Counted from the stretch's first letter, positions 15,821-24,446 are shown. The stretch is DNA of 30,221 nucleotides from an uncultured Mollicutes bacterium (GCA_900542595.1 UQOB01000006.1:1-30221), one strand, 5' to 3'. Notes: generated by a model from the sequence alone, not told the origin. A program made the numbers and translations.

Positions 15821-18649
15821 ATGAGTAATGAAAACAAATTTATCGTCGTCAAAGGGGCGAGAGAAAATAATCTAAAAAATATCAATGTCAGTATTCCAAA
15901 AGAAACACTGACCGTTTTTACTGGGCTAAGCGGCAGCGGTAAAAGTACTTTAGCTTTCGACACCATCTACGCGGAAGGGCAGAGACGGTACGTCGAAAGT
16001 TTAAGTCCATATGCTAGACAATTCTTAGGGGGAATTGAAAAACCGGATGTCGATAGTATTGATGGACTTAGTCCCGCGATATCGATCGACCAAAAAACCA
16101 CTTCCCATAACCCGAGGTCCACGGTCGCGACAGTCACGGAAATCTATGACTTCCTGCGGTTACTTTTTGCAAGAGTGGGAACTCCTTACTGTCCAACGCA
16201 CCATATTCCCATCATCAGCTTTTCCCCGCAAGCGATGACTGACATGGTTTTAAAATTACCGGAAGGAACGAGAGTGCAAATCTTAGCACCCGTCGTTCGG
16301 CATGAAAAAGGCACGCATAAAGATACATTAGAGAAACTGAAAGCCAGCGGTTTTGAAAGAATCCGGGTCGATAAAGAATTCACGCTTTTAAGTGAACTTC
16401 AACCCTTAGAAAAGAATAAAAGGCACGATATTGACGTCGTTATTGACCGTCTTGTTATCAAAGACGGAGTCCGAAGCCGGGTCAGTGAAGACGTGGAACT
16501 CGCTTTAGAGTACGGGCACGGTTATTTAGTCATCTACACTCCCGAAAGCGAGAAATTAGTCAGCAGTCACCATACGTGCCCTGAATGCGGGTTCTCCGTT
16601 CCCAAATTGGAACCGAGATTGTTCAGCTTTAACGCTCCGTTAGGATATTGCCCAGCTTGTAAAGGGTTAGGAATCAGCCGGACGGTCGCTATTGATTTAT
16701 TAATTCCTGATCCCACCAAAACCATCAACGAAGGCTGCATCAGGTATTTTAAGAACCAAGTCGGGACTGCGAATATTGAGTGGCAAGATTTCTGCCATTT
16801 GATGGATCACTATCACATCAGTTACGACACTCCTTGGAAAGACTTACCGAAAGAACATCAGGATTTAATCCTTTACGGTAGCAAAGAACCGATTGAAAGA
16901 GTCATCACTACCAGCGGTGGAAACCGGAATATTAGACGTGGTTACATTGAAGGGGTGAAGACGAGGATTGAACGATTGTACGCGGAGACGGGTTCCAAGT
17001 GGATGAGCGAATATTATGAATCCTTTATGCGGGATAGTATCTGTGAAACTTGCCATGGCGCGAGATTAAATGAACAAGCCTTATCGGTTTTAATCAACAA
17101 TCTCAACATTTATCAAGTTACCCAACTGACGATTGATAAGCTTTTAGAATGGTTAGAAGAAAGCAAGAAAACATTAACCGAGAATCAACTTTATATCGCT
17201 TCGATGCTCTTTAAAGAGATTGAAAACCGAGCGAAGTTCTTATTGGATGTTGGGCTTGATTATTTAACTTTAGACCGGATGGCGATGACCTTAAGCGGTG
17301 GCGAAAGCCAAAGAATCAGGTTAGCCACCCAAATTGGTTCCAAACTATCCGGCGTTCTTTATGTCCTCGATGAACCTTCGATTGGTCTCCATCAACGGGA
17401 CAGTGAGAAGTTAATTAGAACTCTTCGAGAAATGCGGGATTTAGGAAATACCTTAATCGTCGTTGAGCATGATGAAGAAACGATTAGAGCCGCTGATTAC
17501 GTCGTCGATGTCGGTCCAGGGGCTGGGGTCCACGGGGGTAACATTGTTTATTCCGGGGACTTAGAAGGCTTAATGAAATGCAAGGATAGTATCACTGGGC
17601 AATATCTGTCAGGGGAGAAAAAAATCGAAATACCGAAAAAAAGACGTAAGGGAAACGGGCATTTTTTGATTTTGAAAGGAGCTAAATGCCATAACTTAAA
17701 GAACTTAAAAGTTAAATTCCCCTTAGGGTGTTTTATCTCGGTCACCGGTGTCAGTGGCAGCGGTAAAAGCTCCTTAATCAATGAAACGCTGGGAATTGCT
17801 CTTCAAAGAGAGATCAATGGGTCACAAGAACAGTGCGGGGCCTATGATTCTTTAGAAGGTTTAGAATACGTTGATAAAGTCATCAATGTCAGCCAAGATC
17901 CGATCGGAAGAACCCCTAGAAGTAACCCGGCAACTTATACGAAAGTCTTTGATGATATCAGGGAATTATTCAGTGAAACCCCGGAAGCGAAAGCCAGAGG
18001 TTTTGAAAAAGGGAGATTCTCCTTTAACGTCCCAGGGGGCCGTTGTGAAAAGTGCCAGGGAGCCGGGGTAACCTCAGTCAGCATGAACTTCCTTCCGGAC
18101 GTCTACGTCAAGTGCGATGAATGTGACGGGAAACGTTATAACGCAGAAACTTTAGCCTGTTATTACAAGGGCAAAAATATCTATGACGTGCTGGAAATGC
18201 GAGTGGAAGAAGCTTTGAAATTTTTCGAAAATCGCCCGCAAATCAAGCGTAAAATTCAAACTTTATATGATGTCGGTCTTGGCTATATGAAGCTCGGGCA
18301 ACCGGCTACTACCTTAAGCGGTGGGGAAGCCGAACGGGTTAAACTCGCCTATGAACTTCAAAAACGGCCGACTGGGAAAACGATTTATATTCTCGATGAG
18401 CCGACAACCGGTCTCCACACTGATGACGTTAAACGCTTAATCAATGTACTTCAAAGCATCGTCGATCATGGTGATACTGTCATCATCATCGAGCATAACC
18501 TCGATATCATTAAGGCCAGTGACTATGTCATTGACCTAGGGCCGGAAGGCGGTTTCCGCGGGGGCAAGATTGTCGCTCAAGGGACGCCGGAACAAGTCGC
18601 GAAAACTCCCGGAAGTTATACCGGGGAATATTTAAAGAAAGTTTTATAA
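15821..18649 (+). CDS. uvrA: Excinuclease ABC subunit A
   Basis: This is the damage-recognition ATPase of nucleotide excision repair; it forms a dimer that loads UvrB. At 942 residues it has normal length. It has two ABC ATPase modules: Walker A GLSGSGKST (~33) and GVSGSGKSS (~644), signature motifs TLSGGESQRIRLA and TLSGGEAERVKLA, and Walker B VLDEPSIGLH and ILDEPTTGLH. Zinc-binding pairs are present: CPECG/CPACKG, CETCHG, and CEKCQG/CDECDG. The N-terminal KGARENNLKNI is canonical. There is no proper ribosome site (AGGG is 1 nt from the ATG), and a strong extended -10 ends 8 nt before the ATG, which suggests a leaderless or near-leaderless mRNA. In Bacillota it usually precedes hprK-lgt; hprK is absent here. 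Confidence 0.98.
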   Translation: MSNENKFIVVKGARENNLKNINVSIPKETLTVFTGLSGSGKSTLAFDTIYAEGQRRYVESLSPYARQFLGGIEKPDVDSIDGLSPAISIDQKTTSHNPRSTVATVTEIYDFLRLLFARVGTPYCPTHHIPIISFSPQAMTDMVLKLPEGTRVQILAPVVRHEKGTHKDTLEKLKASGFERIRVDKEFTLLSELQPLEKNKRHDIDVVIDRLVIKDGVRSRVSEDVELALEYGHGYLVIYTPESEKLVSSHHTCPECGFSVPKLEPRLFSFNAPLGYCPACKGLGISRTVAIDLLIPDPTKTINEGCIRYFKNQVGTANIEWQDFCHLMDHYHISYDTPWKDLPKEHQDLILYGSKEPIERVITTSGGNRNIRRGYIEGVKTRIERLYAETGSKWMSEYYESFMRDSICETCHGARLNEQALSVLINNLNIYQVTQLTIDKLLEWLEESKKTLTENQLYIASMLFKEIENRAKFLLDVGLDYLTLDRMAMTLSGGESQRIRLATQIGSKLSGVLYVLDEPSIGLHQRDSEKLIRTLREMRDLGNTLIVVEHDEETIRAADYVVDVGPGAGVHGGNIVYSGDLEGLMKCKDSITGQYLSGEKKIEIPKKRRKGNGHFLILKGAKCHNLKNLKVKFPLGCFISVTGVSGSGKSSLINETLGIALQREINGSQEQCGAYDSLEGLEYVDKVINVSQDPIGRTPRSNPATYTKVFDDIRELFSETPEAKARGFEKGRFSFNVPGGRCEKCQGAGVTSVSMNFLPDVYVKCDECDGKRYNAETLACYYKGKNIYDVLEMRVEEALKFFENRPQIKRKIQTLYDVGLGYMKLGQPATTLSGGEAERVKLAYELQKRPTGKTIYILDEPTTGLHTDDVKRLINVLQSIVDHGDTVIIIEHNLDIIKASDYVIDLGPEGGFRGGKIVAQGTPEQVAKTPGSYTGEYLKKVL

Positions 18650-18671
18650 GGAAGTTACTTCGCTTAGGTGG

Positions 18672-18677
18672 TAAGAT
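18672..18677 (+). promoter_or_regulatory. Possible internal -10 element before lgt
   Basis: TAAGAT ends 6 nt before ATG 18684, as for the XRE gene at 15291. An AGGTGG lies 12 nt before the ATG, too far for an ideal ribosome site. Read-through from uvrA (34-bp gap, no terminator) is equally possible. Confidence 0.35.
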
Positions 18678-18683
18678 ATCCCC

Positions 18684-20558
18684 ATGTCAATCGCATTATT
18701 AGTTATATCGCTCATTCTCTTCCTTCTCGGTTTAACCGGCTTCATTATCATGATGAAAAAATACGTGAAGGATGGAGCGGCTATCGGGGCAAGTACCGGT
18801 TTAAAGAAGATTAGTTCCTCTTCCAAAATCACCGATAAAAAGCAGTTGGGTTTAACCTTAGGCAGTTATTTAGTTTTAAGCTTGAGCTTCTTTGTTTTAA
18901 CTTTAGGGATTTTCTTAGGGCACCCGGAATGGCAAAGTGTGACCAGCTACGTCCAAGGTCCTTTAGCGGGTCAAAGTATTTCCTACGCCGGACAATTAGC
19001 CTATGGGATTATCGGATCTATCTTATTCGGTCTTTCCTTCGTCGGTTTCTGGGGCTTTTATAGCATCCATTTCTTAAAGAAAAATATCGATAAGAAAGAA
19101 CGAAAGATCTTCGATATCTGCTTATACGCTTTAATCCCAGTCTTCATCACCAGTTTCTTCTTATGGACCCAGGGTTTTGGAGCCTACCTTTCTTATCCTT
19201 TACCCAATGGTTTCACTATTACATCTGAAGGGATTTTCTTAACCTATGCCGGGCACCAAGTGGACGGCTTTCATATCGCTTTCTACGGTATCTTAATCAT
19301 CACCGGGGTCTTTATTTGTTATTTTTACTGCGACCATTATTTCTACAAGAAATATGGGAAACACGGGATTTTAGATACCTTAGTCTTAGTCGCTTTCCCG
19401 TCCGGCGTCATCGGAGCGAGAATCTGGTACGTGGTTGGGAACTGGAACCGAGAATTTGCGGGCCGCGATTGGACGGATGTCTTCGCGATTTGGGACGGGG
19501 GTCTCACCATTTTAGGTGGGGCCGCTGCTGGCGTTATCGCGGGTTACATTTTCTTAAGACTGAGAAGAAAATACGTTGATCCTAGGTGGGCGATTGATGT
19601 CTGCGTTCCTTCCATTCTTTTAGCCCAAGCGATGGGGAGAATGGGGAACTTCTTTAACTGCGAAGTTTATGGTCAAACGGTGTCTTCCGCTGGTTGGCAG
19701 TGGCTACCGAACTGGATCATCAACCAGATGGGAATCAACAATAACGGAAGCCTTGTGCAAGCTGTTTTTCTAAATGTACCTTTGTTCTTGATAGAAGCCT
19801 TAATTAATATCGCTGGCTTCTTCTTAATTACTGTCGTCATCAAGCGGTTACTTAAGAAGTGGTTAGTAAATGGGGATTTAGCGGGCGTTTATTTCATGTG
19901 GTACGGTATTGTCCGGCTCATTATGGAACCGACGAGAAATACCGCCTTTACGATGGGAACTGATAACGCGTGGAGCGTCGTTAATTCGATTGCATATATC
20001 GCGATTGGCTTAGCGATTATCGCGTTCCTTCACCTTCACGATTATTACCAAAATAAGAAGAATATTTGGCCTGCAATAATTGTGGGAGGCGGTTTATTGT
20101 TTTCTTCTCTCTTCCTTCCCTTTGCGAAATCAATCACCGTCGTGGAACATGGGAAAATGATTGCCTCTTTAACCGGCTTTGAAGTCTTGTTTAATAATGG
20201 TTCACCCTTATTCATGGTGGGCTTTGTCTTCTTGCTTATCGCTTTTGTAGCTTTAATAGCTGTTCTCATTCTTTACCTCTTAAAGAAAAAAGAAATTGCG
20301 CAATACGTGTTATTTGGTTCAGCGGGTGCTGCTCTTATCAGCGCGGCTTTCATGTTTCTTGGAACCAATAAGTTAACCTTATACGCTCACCCGGAAGCGT
20401 CCGTTAACTTAAGTTATGGCTTCGCGATTACGGCATTACTAGAAGCCATCTTTATCGCCGGCACCCTGGGCATTGTCCTTGGAAAATACATCAAAAAGAA
20501 ACCTCTTCCCGAACCGCCGGGCATCAAAAAGGAAAATATCACTTCGACCAATGCTTAA
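18684..20558 (+). CDS. lgt: Prolipoprotein diacylglyceryl transferase with extra N- and C-terminal membrane domains
   Basis: Lgt transfers diacylglycerol from phosphatidylglycerol to the lipobox Cys of prolipoproteins. The catalytic core spans about residues 170-455: HIAFYGILI, FPSGVIGARIWYVV, GGLTILGGAAAG, the Lgt signature QAMGRMGNFFNCEVYG with Arg319 (counterpart of E. coli Arg143), and MWYGIVRLIMEPTRN with the second essential Arg region. The usual length is 260-300 residues; here it is 624. About 170 extra N-terminal residues carry roughly four membrane segments, and about 170 extra C-terminal residues carry roughly five, ending in a charged Pro-rich tail. The extra parts match nothing I recognise. 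Five lipoprotein genes in this window need this enzyme. The gene overlaps the following HAD gene by 8 bp. Confidence 0.92.
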   Translation: MSIALLVISLILFLLGLTGFIIMMKKYVKDGAAIGASTGLKKISSSSKITDKKQLGLTLGSYLVLSLSFFVLTLGIFLGHPEWQSVTSYVQGPLAGQSISYAGQLAYGIIGSILFGLSFVGFWGFYSIHFLKKNIDKKERKIFDICLYALIPVFITSFFLWTQGFGAYLSYPLPNGFTITSEGIFLTYAGHQVDGFHIAFYGILIITGVFICYFYCDHYFYKKYGKHGILDTLVLVAFPSGVIGARIWYVVGNWNREFAGRDWTDVFAIWDGGLTILGGAAAGVIAGYIFLRLRRKYVDPRWAIDVCVPSILLAQAMGRMGNFFNCEVYGQTVSSAGWQWLPNWIINQMGINNNGSLVQAVFLNVPLFLIEALINIAGFFLITVVIKRLLKKWLVNGDLAGVYFMWYGIVRLIMEPTRNTAFTMGTDNAWSVVNSIAYIAIGLAIIAFLHLHDYYQNKKNIWPAIIVGGGLLFSSLFLPFAKSITVVEHGKMIASLTGFEVLFNNGSPLFMVGFVFLLIAFVALIAVLILYLLKKKEIAQYVLFGSAGAALISAAFMFLGTNKLTLYAHPEASVNLSYGFAITALLEAIFIAGTLGIVLGKYIKKKPLPEPPGIKKENITSTNA

Positions 20559-21192
20559 ACTTTTGATTTTCGATATGGATGGGACCACCTGTGATACCGA
20601 TTTACTTTTAACTTTAACGTGGTTAGAGCTTTATAAGAAATTTAAACCCGGTTATATCCCTCACCTCGATACGATTGTGACCTTCAGTGGTCCTCCGATC
20701 AAAGAGAGCTTAAAGAAAGAATTCCCCGATGTTCCGCTTGAAACTTCTTTACCCTTATTTCAGAAGATTAGCCGGAGTTATTACGATGAATATGTCGATA
20801 GTTATCCCGGGGAAGTTGAAGCCTTAAAACAGCTTAAAAAAATAGGTTATAAACTCGCGATAAACACCAATAAACAACATGACTTTGCCGTCTATGTTTT
20901 AAAACTTTTAAAGCTCGAAGATGACTTTGAAGTCGTCGTCGGTGGTGGGGACACGAAAGAAAGTAAACCATCGCCGGAAGGTGTTTATAAAATCCTTTCC
21001 CATTTCCCGAATATTAAGAAAGAAGAAACCCTTTATATCGGCGATTCTTTCTATGACATCTTGACCGCTAAAAACGCGGGGGTTAAAAGTATGTTAGTTA
21101 CCTGGGGACCACGGAAGATTGATCCTACTCTTCACCCCGATTACTTTTTAGAGAATTATGGAGAACTCGTAGAGAAGTTAAAAAGCTTATGA
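20551..21192 (+). CDS. HAD-family phosphatase (PpaX/Gph-like)
   Basis: This is a cytoplasmic HAD subfamily IA hydrolase, 213 residues. All four motifs are present: DMDGTTCDT at residues 7-15 (nucleophile Asp and general acid), NTNKQHD for motif II, the Lys of KESKPSPEGVYKI for motif III, and YIGDSFYDILTAKNAGV for motif IV. In Bacillota the gene between lgt and trxB is ppaX (pyrophosphatase linked to HPr-Ser-P), and position and motifs fit. With hprK absent next door, a phosphoglycolate-type or general nucleotide phosphatase role is equally possible. I chose ATG 20551, which overlaps the lgt stop by 8 bp and begins at the conserved LKLLIFDMDG. The longer frame from 20473 would lie deep inside lgt. 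Translation is probably coupled. Confidence 0.9.
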   Translation: MLKLLIFDMDGTTCDTDLLLTLTWLELYKKFKPGYIPHLDTIVTFSGPPIKESLKKEFPDVPLETSLPLFQKISRSYYDEYVDSYPGEVEALKQLKKIGYKLAINTNKQHDFAVYVLKLLKLEDDFEVVVGGGDTKESKPSPEGVYKILSHFPNIKKEETLYIGDSFYDILTAKNAGVKSMLVTWGPRKIDPTLHPDYFLENYGELVEKLKSL

Positions 21193-22079
21193 TGGAACAA
21201 GATGTCATTTTAATCGGTGGTGGACCAGCCTCACTGACCTGCGCGCTATATCTCGCAAGAGCCAAGAAATCCTGCGTGATTTTAGAAAAATATGTCCCCG
21301 GGGGAAAACTTATTGATATTCCCCACCTCGATAATTATCCAGGGGTAGAAAAGGGAAGTGGGCCTGCCGTCGCTAGCGCTCTCTTTTCCCAAGTGATGGC
21401 TTTAGGAGTTGAGGTTCTCCAAGAAGAAGTTCGGGATATTAAGCAAGATGAAACGGGTTTCTTAGTCACCACCCAAAAAGAAAGTTTCCACGCGAAAGCG
21501 GTCGTCATTGGAACAGGGACTTTTGGCAAGAAAAAAACCGAAAAACCACTGCAAAACCTCGATAAGTTTAAAGGAAAAGGGATTTCGGTCTGCGCGACAT
21601 GCGACGGATATTTCTATAAAAATGAGAAAGTGGCTATAAAGATCGATGAAGAAAAAGAAGTGGAAGACGCGCTCTATCTTTCTTCTTTAGTGAGCGATGT
21701 TTATCTTTTCACTAATCTCGAAAATTTATCTTTACCTAGCAATGTCCATTTAATCAAAGGGGAGATTAAAAAGGTCGATGGAAATCAGGTGATGTCTTCT
21801 TTAACTTATGAAGAGAATAACGAAGAACATGTTCTCCCTGTTAAAGCTTTATTCCTCCCGTCTTTTGGTGGGGGTAGCGATAGCTTCTTATCCTCCCTTC
21901 CTTTAGAAAGAAAACCTGATGGTTCCATCGTCACTGATGAACAAATGAAGACCAATATTCCGGGAGTGTTCGCGATTGGGGATTGCCGGAATACTTTACT
22001 TAAACAAGTGGTTACCGCGTGTTCGGATGGGGCGATCGCCTCGCTTTCGATTATCCGGTATTTAAGAGAGGTAAAATAA
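21189..22079 (+). CDS. Thioredoxin-reductase-like flavoprotein lacking the NADPH-binding motifs
   Basis: By fold this is a thioredoxin reductase: FAD-binding GGGPASLTCALYLARA at residues 10-25, the redox pair CATCDG with Cys135 and Cys138, and the second FAD motif GVFAIGDCRNTLLKQVVTACSDGA. The NADPH domain is odd. The ungapped counterpart of VAVVGGGDSAVEEALYLS reads VAIKIDEEKEVEDALYLS, so GGGDSA is replaced by acidic residues, and the HRRDxFRA motif reads TNLENLSL. Flavin-type ferredoxin-dependent thioredoxin reductases of clostridia are known to lack these motifs, and nifJ nearby supplies reduced ferredoxin, so ferredoxin is a likely donor (inference). The length is 296 residues, slightly short. 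The ATGA overlap with the HAD stop indicates translational coupling; ATG 21192 is an alternative start. Confidence 0.88.
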   Translation: MMEQDVILIGGGPASLTCALYLARAKKSCVILEKYVPGGKLIDIPHLDNYPGVEKGSGPAVASALFSQVMALGVEVLQEEVRDIKQDETGFLVTTQKESFHAKAVVIGTGTFGKKKTEKPLQNLDKFKGKGISVCATCDGYFYKNEKVAIKIDEEKEVEDALYLSSLVSDVYLFTNLENLSLPSNVHLIKGEIKKVDGNQVMSSLTYEENNEEHVLPVKALFLPSFGGGSDSFLSSLPLERKPDGSIVTDEQMKTNIPGVFAIGDCRNTLLKQVVTACSDGAIASLSIIRYLREVK

Positions 22080-23021
22080 GTGGAAACTCTATCCTTTTCG
22101 ATGCGGGTCAAAGAAGAAAGCGCGAGAGTGGAGAGGACCGACGAAGAGAAACGGGCCTTCCTCTCTTCTTTCATCCATCAAAGTAGCTATATTTCTTTGT
22201 CCGATAAAAAGGATATTCTCGATATCTATTCGGAACAGGCAATCATCGTTAAAACTATTTATTTATATATCGATTCGCTCTACGGCTTAAAAGGGAAGTT
22301 TTCGTACACTAGGAGCTCCACTTTTAAGAAGAGGTTAGTGTTCCATCTTTTGATTGATAACGCTCGCGATTTATTGAGCGATTTAGATATCGATTTCTTC
22401 AGTGGCAATCTTCCAGAAAGCTTAATAAAAACTCCTGAACAAAAAGCTAGTTATATGGCCGGACTCTTCTTAGCTAATGGCTCAGTTAATTCTCCGGGTT
22501 CGAAGAGTTATCACTTGGAAATTAAAGTAGGGAATGAAGCGTACGCTAAAAAGGTGATGAAGCTTTGGAATAAAGGCTTACCGGTCTTATTTTCTTCGAA
22601 AATTGTTTCTCGAAGAGGTCACGAAATTATTTATCTTAAAAGAAGCGGGGAAATCAGCGATTTCTTGATTCTTTTAGGAGCGAAACAATGCTGTTTAGAA
22701 TTTGAAAACGTCCGAACTGACCGCGATTTTGTGAATATCGATAATCGTTTTACTAACCTCGATATGGCTAACTTAAGTAAGACCATTAAAGCTAGTGAAA
22801 AACAACAAAAAGCCATCAAATTTCTCAAAGAAAGCGGGGAAATCTATAACATCACTAATCCTAAATTATCAGTTCTTATAAACATTAGAGAAAAATATCC
22901 GGATGCCTCGCTCAATGAACTAGCGGCTTTACTTTCCAAAGAGATGAATACCGAAATTACTAAGAGCAATATCAACCATCTCTTCCGGAGCTTATTAAAA
23001 CTATATGAGGAAAAGAAATGA
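22080..23021 (+). CDS. whiA: WhiA-family DNA-binding protein
   Basis: WhiA is a conserved DNA-binding protein of Gram-positive bacteria, linked to cell division and chromosome functions in Bacillus and to sporulation control in Streptomyces. At 313 residues it has the normal length. The N-terminal half has the degenerate LAGLIDADG homing-endonuclease-like fold (GLFLANGSVNSPGSKSYHLEI, near residue 130), and the C-terminus has the WhiA helix-turn-helix (ASLNELAALL, then TKSNINHLFRSLLKL). The start is GTG directly after the trxB stop, with AGAGAGG 8 nt upstream; the internal ATG at 22101 is less well placed. In most Bacillota rapZ and glmR (yvcK) lie between trxB and whiA; both are missing here. 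Confidence 0.95.
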   Translation: METLSFSMRVKEESARVERTDEEKRAFLSSFIHQSSYISLSDKKDILDIYSEQAIIVKTIYLYIDSLYGLKGKFSYTRSSTFKKRLVFHLLIDNARDLLSDLDIDFFSGNLPESLIKTPEQKASYMAGLFLANGSVNSPGSKSYHLEIKVGNEAYAKKVMKLWNKGLPVLFSSKIVSRRGHEIIYLKRSGEISDFLILLGAKQCCLEFENVRTDRDFVNIDNRFTNLDMANLSKTIKASEKQQKAIKFLKESGEIYNITNPKLSVLINIREKYPDASLNELAALLSKEMNTEITKSNINHLFRSLLKLYEEKK

Positions 23022-23245
23022 CGGACCGGGAATTAGAAAAAGTTTTGTTTACCTTGTCGCAAAACATTAGAAAAAGAAGGAAGGCCCTCGGTCTTTCCCA
23101 GTTGCAGTTGGCCTATAAATGCAAAATCAATAAGAACTATATTTCCGGCATTGAACAAGGAAAGAAAAACATCACCCTGGGGATGCTTTTAAGAATCAAG
23201 AAGGGTTTAGACTGCGAACTGACCGACCTTTTTAAAGAAGAATAA
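23018..23245 (+). CDS. Small XRE-family helix-turn-helix protein
   Basis: This is a predicted DNA-binding protein of 75 residues made almost entirely of one XRE-type helix-turn-helix: LSQNIRKRRKALGLSQLQLA, CKINKNYISGIEQGKKNITL and GMLLRIKKGLDCELTDLF. This compact form is common in regulators with no ligand domain. It overlaps the whiA stop by ATGA and is probably coupled to it; GAGGA lies about 10 nt upstream. It sits just before gapA, where many Bacillota carry the gapA-operon repressor cggR, but it is not a CggR (no SorC-type sugar domain). Whether it controls gapA is unknown. Confidence 0.88.
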   Translation: MTDRELEKVLFTLSQNIRKRRKALGLSQLQLAYKCKINKNYISGIEQGKKNITLGMLLRIKKGLDCELTDLFKEE

Positions 23246-23274
23246 GTTAAATTAAAGTCGACTGTATCTCTATC

Positions 23275-23298
23275 TATTCTCGTAAAGAGAATAATTTT
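23275..23298 (+). terminator. Weak terminator after the whiA operon
   Basis: TATTCTC/GAGAATA with loop GTAAA is followed by ATTTTCC. The stem is AT-rich and the T-run short. Confidence 0.5.
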
Positions 23299-23303
23299 CC
23301 AGT

Positions 23304-23349
23304 CTTTTGAATGCTTTTTTCTTCTTTTTACTCAAAAGGGCATTATAAT
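23304..23349 (+). promoter_or_regulatory. gapA promoter region with shared glycolytic element
   Basis: A perfect -10 TATAAT (23344-23349) has no good -35 box at 17 bp (CTTCTT). TTTGAATGCT (23306-23315) lies about 35 bp upstream of the -10, as in front of pgk. CTTTTGA (23304-23310) and TCAAAAG (23332-23338) form an inverted repeat around the -35 position. AGGAGG at 23370-23375 is the ribosome site. Confidence 0.6.
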
Positions 23350-23381
23350 TTATTTGCAGTTTACATTAGGAGGCAAAATAA

Positions 23382-24428
23382 ATGTCAATCAAACTGGCAA
23401 TTAATGGCTTTGGACGGATTGGGCGTCTCGCTTTCCGTCGGGCTTATGAGGTAGGCGGTTTTGAAGTCGTCGCGATCAACGATTTAGTCGATGCCAAAAC
23501 TTTAGCGTATCTCTTGAAATACGATACCACTCATAAGAAGTGGCACGCGGATGAAATCGGCTATGAAGTCGATGCGGAAAAGGGCATCAACAACCTCATC
23601 TTTAAGGGTGTGAAGATCCCGGTCCTCGGCAAAAAAGATCCCCACGATTTAAAATGGGGTGAATACGGCGTCGATATCGTCCTCGAATGCACCGGTAGAC
23701 TTAAATCCCGGGCCGATGGTGAAGTCCACCTCCACAATGGTGCCAAAGGCGTCATCATCAGCGCTCCGAGCAGCGATAAAGATATTCCGACCTTCGTTTA
23801 CGGGGTCAACACCGACAAACTCACCAAGGATATGACCATCATCAGCGGTGGCAGCTGCACGACCAACTGCTTAGCGCCGGTCATGAGAGTCTTAGTCGAC
23901 AAATTCGGCGTCAAGGGTGGCTTTATGACTACGGTCCACGCTTATACCAATGACCAAACCATTCTCGACCTCGCCAAGGGTAACCTCCGTCGGGGAAGAG
24001 CGGCCGCCGCTAATATCGTTCCGACGACCACGGGTGCTGCGAAAGCTATTAACCTCGTCATTCCCGAACTTAAAGGACGCCTCATGGGCGGTGCTGTCCG
24101 GGTGCCGGTTGTCGATGGCTCATTAGTTGACCTCTCACTTTCTCTTGAAAAAGAAGTAACTAAAGAAGAAGTCAATGCTGCTCTTAAAGAAGCAAGTGAG
24201 ACCACTCTTAAAGATGTCCTCGGTTATACTGAAGATGAAATTGTCAGCAGCGACATCATCGGAGCGACCGAAGGATCATACTTCGATGCTACCCAAACCG
24301 TCGTCTTCACAGATCCCGATGGCCATCAATATGTCAAGGTTGTGAGCTGGTACGATAACGAATACAGCTTCACTTGCCAATATGTCCGGCTCGCCGGTAT
24401 CTACGGCAAAGTGCTCGGCTGTAAATAA
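23382..24428 (+). CDS. gapA: Glyceraldehyde-3-phosphate dehydrogenase
   Basis: This glycolytic enzyme oxidises glyceraldehyde-3-phosphate with NAD and phosphate to 1,3-bisphosphoglycerate. The 348 residues include the nucleotide-binding NGFGRIGRLAFRRA, AINDL (the Asp position that favours NAD), the active-site GGSCTTNCLAPV with Cys159, TVHAYTNDQ with His186, RGRAAAANIVPTTTGAAKA and SWYDNEYSF near the end. Two departures from the usual sequence are GGSCTTN instead of NASCTTN and VPVVDGSLVDL instead of VPTPD(V/G)S. It is transcribed alone, with its own terminator, not joined to pgk-tpiA. The start is set by a strong AGGAGG 6 nt upstream. Confidence 0.97.
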   Translation: MSIKLAINGFGRIGRLAFRRAYEVGGFEVVAINDLVDAKTLAYLLKYDTTHKKWHADEIGYEVDAEKGINNLIFKGVKIPVLGKKDPHDLKWGEYGVDIVLECTGRLKSRADGEVHLHNGAKGVIISAPSSDKDIPTFVYGVNTDKLTKDMTIISGGSCTTNCLAPVMRVLVDKFGVKGGFMTTVHAYTNDQTILDLAKGNLRRGRAAAANIVPTTTGAAKAINLVIPELKGRLMGGAVRVPVVDGSLVDLSLSLEKEVTKEEVNAALKEASETTLKDVLGYTEDEIVSSDIIGATEGSYFDATQTVVFTDPDGHQYVKVVSWYDNEYSFTCQYVRLAGIYGKVLGCK

Positions 24429-24446
24429 TTTATTCATTAAATTTTT

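Noticed and set aside
20473..20550. Upstream extension of the HAD gene
   Set aside because: It lies inside lgt in another frame; the conserved LKLLIFDMDG start fits ATG 20551.
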